From positions 29,060 through 93,059 of the forward strand of contig NZ_BAAAMN010000007.1 in assembly GCF_039529295.1 (NCBI RefSeq): 64,000 nt of DNA, given 5' to 3'. The notes under the pieces are model-generated. The model was not told the origin of the DNA, did not search any database, and saw only the letters and a list, made by a program, of their open reading frames with translations. The DNA is from Yaniella flava. Lineage in GTDB: Bacteria; Actinomycetota; Actinomycetes; Actinomycetales; Micrococcaceae. Shown one piece after another: positions 60,238 to 64,000 of the stretch. Position 1 is the stretch's first letter; each line of letters starts with the position of its first letter. The position numbers and the translations under genes were made by a program.

Positions 60238-60313
60238 TGTTTTGTTGAAAGTACCCTCCCCTGCCCCGGCAGCATAATGCCAAAAACTCGAGCCCGTAGA
60301 ACGGCCGATGCAC

Positions 60314-60331
60314 GCATCACTTTCGTGATGC
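60314..60331. other. Short hairpin in the dnaB upstream region
   Basis: GCATCAC-tttc-GTGATGC, 7-bp stem with 4-base loop, inside a longer interrupted GGCC dyad. Confidence 0.4.
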
Positions 60332-60411
60332 CAATACCGGCCGCTACGAGCTAGTAACGCTCGACAATACCCGCCAAGAATTCGTCTATCAACCAACGAA
60401 AACTCTTGAAC

Positions 60412-61013
60412 TGTGAATAACTTGTGGATTTCGTTGTGGACTCTGTGCACAAGCTGTGGATCATCAGTGGAATACTTATGCACAGTATCCACAAACTCGA
60501 ATCTGACTTGGGTGTTTATATAATTTCAGCTGTGGATTACTTAATTTTCCGCCCCATTTTCCGGGATTTGACAACACGATTTATCCACGAATTTAACACT
60601 TTCCACACCGTGGATCGGAGTTATCCCCAGGTTATGCACAGGCTGTGGGTAAACTACACGCATGTTATTTCATAACTATTCCGCGTGAAACACGGCATGT
60701 CGCACGAAGTCGAAAATTAGACACGACTCGAACCGAAAATTTCAAGTCGAACGCGGCACTTCGAAGACGATGAGTTCGTAGTTCACATTAGTCACTTTAA
60801 ACCGAGTTACCTGGAAGAAATATCTCGTTCATGAAGTAAGGGAGACCTCAGAAAAAATTGTTCACCGATCCTGAATCGCTGCTTTTTGACGAGATAATGA
60901 ACAGATTTCCGCCACGACTCAACCGTGGTGCTCCTCCTGTCGTCAGCACGTCCCGACGGCGAGAATTACACACGTGTAACTTGTGCACAGCATGTGGACA
61001 TCTCTGTGGATAA
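60412..61013. other. Cluster of DnaA boxes in a non-coding region (oriC-like or DnaA-titration site)
   Basis: Perfect TTATnCACA boxes occur at 60412-60420 (minus), 60476-60484 (plus), 60632-60640 (plus) and 61005-61013 (minus). One-mismatch boxes occur at 60424-60432, 60443-60451, 60485-60493, 60531-60539, 60581-60589, 60621-60629, 60644-60652 and 60981-60989. Most lie in the 240 bp 60412-60652, together with AT-rich stretches (60513-60526, 60538-60550). The region has no plausible gene. It lies directly upstream of dnaB. That is the make-up of a bacterial origin of replication or a DnaA-binding control site, but dnaA, dnaN and a parS site are not present here. Confidence 0.7.
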
Positions 61014-61757
61014 CTACTTCGCTGAGTAGTCGCGTGCTCCGAAGATCGCGGTACCCACGCGGATGACGGTGGCGCCTTCCTCGATGGCGATCTCATAGTC
61101 GTTGGACATGCCCATAGACAGACCACCTTCACCGATCAGTTCCGGACGACGCTCACGTAGGTCATCACGCAGATCGCGCAGCATGGAAAAGTTTTCGCGG
61201 ACCACGGTCTCGTCATCGGTGTGAAACGCCATAGTCATCAGACCTCTGAGGTTGAGAGCATCAAATTCTTGAAGCTGCTCTAAGAAGTCCTCGACCTGCC
61301 GCGGTTCAAGTCCCGACTTCGTATCTTCACCCGAGGCGTTGACCTGGACGTACACATCGAGAGTGCGGTTATATTCCTTCAGGTGTGCGTCCAGTCTGCT
61401 GGCAATACGGATTCGATCCAGTGCCTGGAATTCATCGGCGAACTGCGCCACGGCACGAGTTTTATTCGACTGGAGCGGCCCGATCACGGCCCAGTGAACG
61501 TTCAAATCGGCCATCGCCTCGGCTTTGGATTCAGCTTCCTGCACCTTATTTTCAGCGAGCTGGATCATTCCGGCAGCATATGCGGCACGGAGGCGTTCCT
61601 CCGGCACGGTCTTGGACACCGGTAGGAGGCGAATTTCTTGTGGGTCACGACCAACCCGTTCAGCAGCAAAGGCGATGCGTTCACGAACCTCATCAAGCGC
61701 TTTATGGAACTCAATTTCTGTGGTGGCGACAACAGGTGCATTCTCAGGCGTGGACAT
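61014..61757 (-). CDS. YggS/PLPBP family pyridoxal-phosphate homeostasis protein
   Basis: 247 residues with the PLP lysine in IRLLPVSKTVPEERL, WAVIGPLQSNKTRAVAQFAD, VNASGEDTKSGL, LRGLMTMAFHTDD and SMGMSNDYEIAIEEGATVIR, all standard for the family. It binds PLP without enzymatic activity and balances vitamin B6 and amino-acid pools. ATG 61757 is used; TTG 61763 lies 6 bases after TATGTT and could be a leaderless start. Divergent from a MocR regulator of the PdxR type. Its stop codon adjoins the last DnaA box. Confidence 0.93.
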   Translation of the reverse strand: MSTPENAPVVATTEIEFHKALDEVRERIAFAAERVGRDPQEIRLLPVSKTVPEERLRAAYAAGMIQLAENKVQEAESKAEAMADLNVHWAVIGPLQSNKTRAVAQFADEFQALDRIRIASRLDAHLKEYNRTLDVYVQVNASGEDTKSGLEPRQVEDFLEQLQEFDALNLRGLMTMAFHTDDETVVRENFSMLRDLRDDLRERRPELIGEGGLSMGMSNDYEIAIEEGATVIRVGTAIFGARDYSAK

Positions 61758-61830
61758 GACCAAAATGTAACATAGAAGCAGAGTATTTTAGCCTTAACCC
61801 CCGTGAGTGGTGGGTTGTTCAGGAGTTTTG

Positions 61831-63195
61831 GTGCCCAAGTCATCTGCTACATCCGACCCGATCGCGTCCATCACCGCACAAACCGCCGCCGAAATCGCCG
61901 AGTCGGTTCGTGATCTGGTCGATACCGGCAAACTCGTCCCCGGCGCCGGCTTGCCCCCGGTTCGCACCCTGGCCGAGCAACTTGAAGTTAATCGCAACAC
62001 CGTAGTCGCCGCCTATGGCCTGCTGGTACAAGCAGGCGTCGCAGTGACTCGAGGGCGCGCCGGCACGAGCATTGTGGACTTACAACCACTCCCCCAGGAG
62101 GGCTTTTCTGATGTCGAAGGCATGATCGATATCGCATCCGGGAACCCTGATCCAGCTCTTTTACCGCCCGCTGGAAAAGCCCTGGCCCAGCTGGCCGCCG
62201 ACGAGCCGGTACTCTATGGTCAGCCGGTCATCGATCCGGATCTCGCATCGTGGGCTCGTCAGGCTTTATCCAAGGATGTCGGCGCCGTAGCGTTGACGGT
62301 CACGGCTGGTTCTGCTGATGCAGTCCAACGTCTACTGGCAGATTCCCTGACCATTGGGGATGCCGTCGGATTCGAACAGCCCTGTTTCCTGACGACATTG
62401 CAGACCGCTCAAGCCGCGGGGTATCGCCCCGTGGCCATGCCGGTTGACGATGAGGGGCTCAGCGTTGAAGGACTACAGAGCGCTTTGAATGAGGGCGTTC
62501 GTGCACTCGTGGTGACGCCTCGAGCGCATAACCCAACCGGTGCGGTCATTTCGAGACCCCGCGCCAAGGCGCTGGCGGGACTGTTAACTCAGTATCCGCA
62601 TGTACTGGTGATCGAAGACGACCACTTCTGGCAACTTTCGGGGCACGCCTATCGCTCCATTATCCCTGACGGCCATCCTCGCTGGGCGCTGATCCGCTCC
62701 GTGTCAAAGTCTCTCGGCCCAGATTTGCGGGTGGGCATTGTCGGCTCCGATCCACTCACGGCAACTCGGTTGGGTGCACACATCCGCTCAGGAGCAATGT
62801 GGGTATCCCACCTGTTGCAGCGGCTTACCTACTTACTCACGACCAATCCAGAGACGCCCGCGCAGTTAGAGCATGCGTCAGCTGAATACTCACGGGCGAA
62901 TTCGAGCCTGATTATGGCGTTAGCCGATCAACATATCACTGCGGTTGCTGCCGATGGCGTCAATGTATGGATTAATGTGCGAACCCTAGCGACTCCAATT
63001 GTATCGGCTTTGGCTGAGCGCGGATGGCTCGTGCGTGATGGTGCCGAGTTCTCACTGGATTCCAATGATGACGCCGTTCATCACATTCGTGTGACCATCC
63101 ACCAGCTGACCGAAGGACAGCTTGAAAGGTTCGTTTCGGACCTCGTTGCCGTACTGTTTGGGGAACCAATACATTTGATGGCGCACGGTGATTAG
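61831..63195 (+). CDS. MocR/PdxR-type regulator (GntR helix-turn-helix fused to aminotransferase fold)
   Basis: 454 residues. Residues 12-80 are a GntR-type winged helix-turn-helix (TAAEIAESVRDLVDTGKLVP, LPPVRTLAEQLEVNRNTVVAAYGLL). The rest is an aminotransferase-fold effector domain: VTPRAHNPTGAVISRPRAKA, IEDDHFWQLSGHAYRSI and SVSKSLGPDLRVGIVGSD, with the lysine that binds PLP. GTG 61831 is chosen as AGGAG stands 5 bases upstream; a GTG at 61807 is possible. Divergent from yggS, so it may sense PLP and control that gene; no pdxS/pdxT are nearby. Confidence 0.92.
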   Translation: MPKSSATSDPIASITAQTAAEIAESVRDLVDTGKLVPGAGLPPVRTLAEQLEVNRNTVVAAYGLLVQAGVAVTRGRAGTSIVDLQPLPQEGFSDVEGMIDIASGNPDPALLPPAGKALAQLAADEPVLYGQPVIDPDLASWARQALSKDVGAVALTVTAGSADAVQRLLADSLTIGDAVGFEQPCFLTTLQTAQAAGYRPVAMPVDDEGLSVEGLQSALNEGVRALVVTPRAHNPTGAVISRPRAKALAGLLTQYPHVLVIEDDHFWQLSGHAYRSIIPDGHPRWALIRSVSKSLGPDLRVGIVGSDPLTATRLGAHIRSGAMWVSHLLQRLTYLLTTNPETPAQLEHASAEYSRANSSLIMALADQHITAVAADGVNVWINVRTLATPIVSALAERGWLVRDGAEFSLDSNDDAVHHIRVTIHQLTEGQLERFVSDLVAVLFGEPIHLMAHGD

Positions 63196-63621
63196 GTTAA
63201 ACAGCAGATATGCGGGTAGAGTTGGAATCGCTGTTCTTCAGGAGCTTGTTTTTGTACCGCGTCGTTCGTGGTGCAAGGAGAAGATTGACCCAGTCTCTAT
63301 GAGATACTGAACAGAGGTCTCAGATAGCTGAGATTGAACATAGTTTGAACGAATTGGGATTTCATCTCCACCATAGCTTTACCCACAACACCGCAAGTCT
63401 CGCCGTGTTGTCTCGCTCGCAGATCAAGAACTTTGCGTGACATTGCCGCTTTCCACTGATCTACGACTTCTATTTGTCCCCCAGCTCCATCCACTACCGC
63501 ACCATGTCGCATCCGCGGCTTAGTGCTGGGCATATTGTTGCCCCACAAATTTCCGCGTTGGAAACTTCCTCGCGGGTACAAGGATCACACGTGTGGTCCA
63601 AGACTGAAAAGGAATGACGTT
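63196..63621. other. Non-coding leader region before the cold-shock gene
   Basis: About 425 bp. An open frame on the minus strand (63297-63581) has no family, no codon bias and no clear ribosome site and is not called. Near the downstream end, GGATCACAC-GTGTGGTCC (63582-63599) is an 18-bp dyad with one mismatched pair, in the 5' leader of the cold-shock gene. AAAAGGAAT precedes the ATG by about 7 bases. A long leader is common for cold-shock mRNAs. Confidence 0.5.
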
Positions 63622-63825
63622 ATGGCCACAGGCACAGTCAAATGGTTCAACTCCGACAAAGGCTACGGCTTCATCGCTCCAGATGATGGCTCCTCCGATG
63701 TCTTCGCACACTTCTCCGCTATTCAGGGTTCCGGTCACCGTAACCTGGAAGAAAACCAGCAGGTAGAGTTTGACGTTGAACAGGGCCAGAAGGGCCCACA
63801 GGCAACCAACATCCGCGGTCTCTAA
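63622..63825 (+). CDS. cspA: Cold-shock protein, CspA family
   Basis: 67 residues: GTVKWFNSDKGYGFIAPDDG (RNP1), DVFAHFSAI (RNP2) and a C-terminal KGPQATNIRGL. Single OB-fold RNA chaperone of standard length. Followed by a rho-independent terminator. Confidence 0.96.
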   Translation: MATGTVKWFNSDKGYGFIAPDDGSSDVFAHFSAIQGSGHRNLEENQQVEFDVEQGQKGPQATNIRGL

Positions 63826-63876
63826 ACCCGGATGATTGGATGATGCAGTTGGTGTAAGCCGCTGCTGACTCGCTCT

Positions 63877-63931
63877 ACGGCGGGCGGTTCGAACACTGTG
63901 ATTTCAGTTTCGGATCGCCCGCCGTTTTTTG
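63877..63931 (+). terminator. Rho-independent terminator after the cold-shock gene
   Basis: ACGGCGGGCG (63877-63886) pairs exactly with CGCCCGCCGT (63916-63925), and six Ts follow. Confidence 0.85.
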
Positions 63932-63943
63932 CGTTAATCGAGT

Positions 63944-63970
63944 AGGTGGGTCGGGTTTCCCGACCCACCT
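63944..63970. terminator. 12-bp hairpin near the window end
   Basis: AGGTGGGTCGGG (63944-63955) pairs exactly with CCCGACCCACCT (63959-63970) with a 3-base loop. No T-run; likely a terminator of a convergent gene beyond the window. Confidence 0.6.
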
Positions 63971-64000
63971 CTCACACCACCGAGCATGCGGGACCGCACT

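Noticed and set aside
60237..60492. N-terminal extension of DnaB up to 60492
   Set aside because: The extra 85 residues do not resemble DnaB and cover the DnaA-box region; the conserved N-terminus starts after ATG 60237.
60684..60692. CGTGAAACA, half of a parS site, next to the DnaA boxes
   Set aside because: Only the right half matches TGTTTCACGTGAAACA; the left half agrees at about 3 of 8 positions, so it is not a parS site.
63297..63581. 94-codon open frame on the minus strand
   Set aside because: No recognisable family, weak start and no codon bias; it lies in the cold-shock gene leader.

Overview
The window is ordinary bacterial chromosome from an actinobacterium, most likely a moderate-GC member of the Micrococcales (the Micrococcaceae and their Yaniella/Enteractinococcus/Nesterenkonia relatives are the closest fit by feel; no 16S or marker search was possible). 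The reasons are a DUF222/HNH endonuclease of the 13E12 type, a DinB/mycothiol-type protein, menaquinone rather than ubiquinone synthesis, a DrrAB exporter, a MocR regulator, and many genes whose start codon lies 6-7 bases after a TAnnnT -10 box, the signature of leaderless transcription. No rRNA, tRNA, CRISPR array, prophage or intact insertion sequence was seen.

Layout. 1-4.4 kb: end of a MacB/FtsX permease, a perfect 26-bp inverted repeat, a TPM-domain gene broken by an in-frame stop, and pspA. 4.4-8 kb: thioesterase, LysR regulator and a two-gene ABC exporter. 8-13.1 kb: a SAM-riboswitch-controlled sulfur operon metN-metI-metQ-metQ plus a flavin monooxygenase. 13.1-17.2 kb: small genes, then an aromatic FAD monooxygenase divergent from an IclR regulator. 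17.3-21.9 kb: two DUF4190 membrane proteins, one with three Ltp repeats, a probable glutarate-degradation pair (CoA-transferase and glutaryl-CoA dehydrogenase), and a CHY zinc-finger protein. 21.9-24.5 kb: an unusual Nudix-metalloprotease fusion, a PopT-like polyprenyl-phosphate transporter and an aldo-keto reductase. 24.6-27.8 kb: an ECF sigma factor translationally coupled to a membrane Ser/Thr kinase, followed by a frameshifted OmpA-like lipoprotein. 27.9-33 kb: reductases, a deacetylase-fold hydrolase, GNAT and HNH proteins. 33-36.3 kb: a secreted alkaline phosphatase with a WxL-like tail next to a DUF916 surface protein. 36.4-44.6 kb: an aspartate-dehydrogenase-like protein, a Phd/RelE toxin-antitoxin pair, membrane and oxygenase genes, an acyl-CoA ligase, an alanine/glycine symporter and dodecin. 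44.8-45.5 kb: a DUF6308 gene of lower GC. 45.6-51.1 kb: a four-gene etfB-etfA-cytochrome b-acyl-CoA dehydrogenase operon divergent from a TetR regulator. 51.1-51.5 kb: four 23-bp tandem repeats and the remnant of an AAA ATPase. 51.7-53.7 kb: flavohaemoglobin and a cysteine-bearing regulator. 53.7-58.9 kb: menaquinone methyltransferase, PEBP, CsbD, aminotransferase and a DrrAB-type exporter. 58.9-64 kb: dnaB, a 600-bp non-coding stretch packed with DnaA boxes, YggS divergent from a MocR regulator, and a cold-shock protein.

Points most worth following: the DnaA-box cluster beside dnaB; the ETF/cytochrome b operon whose cytochrome carries an N-terminal array of RRRMxGWxPL motifs; the phosphatase/DUF916 surface pair; the sigma-kinase pair; the Ltp-repeat protein; and the 23-bp repeats in front of a decayed ATPase. 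Four genes are broken or truncated (TPM protein, OmpA-like lipoprotein, DUF4143-type ATPase, short RHH-like antitoxin). Each of these lesions could be real decay or, for the single-base ones, a sequencing error.
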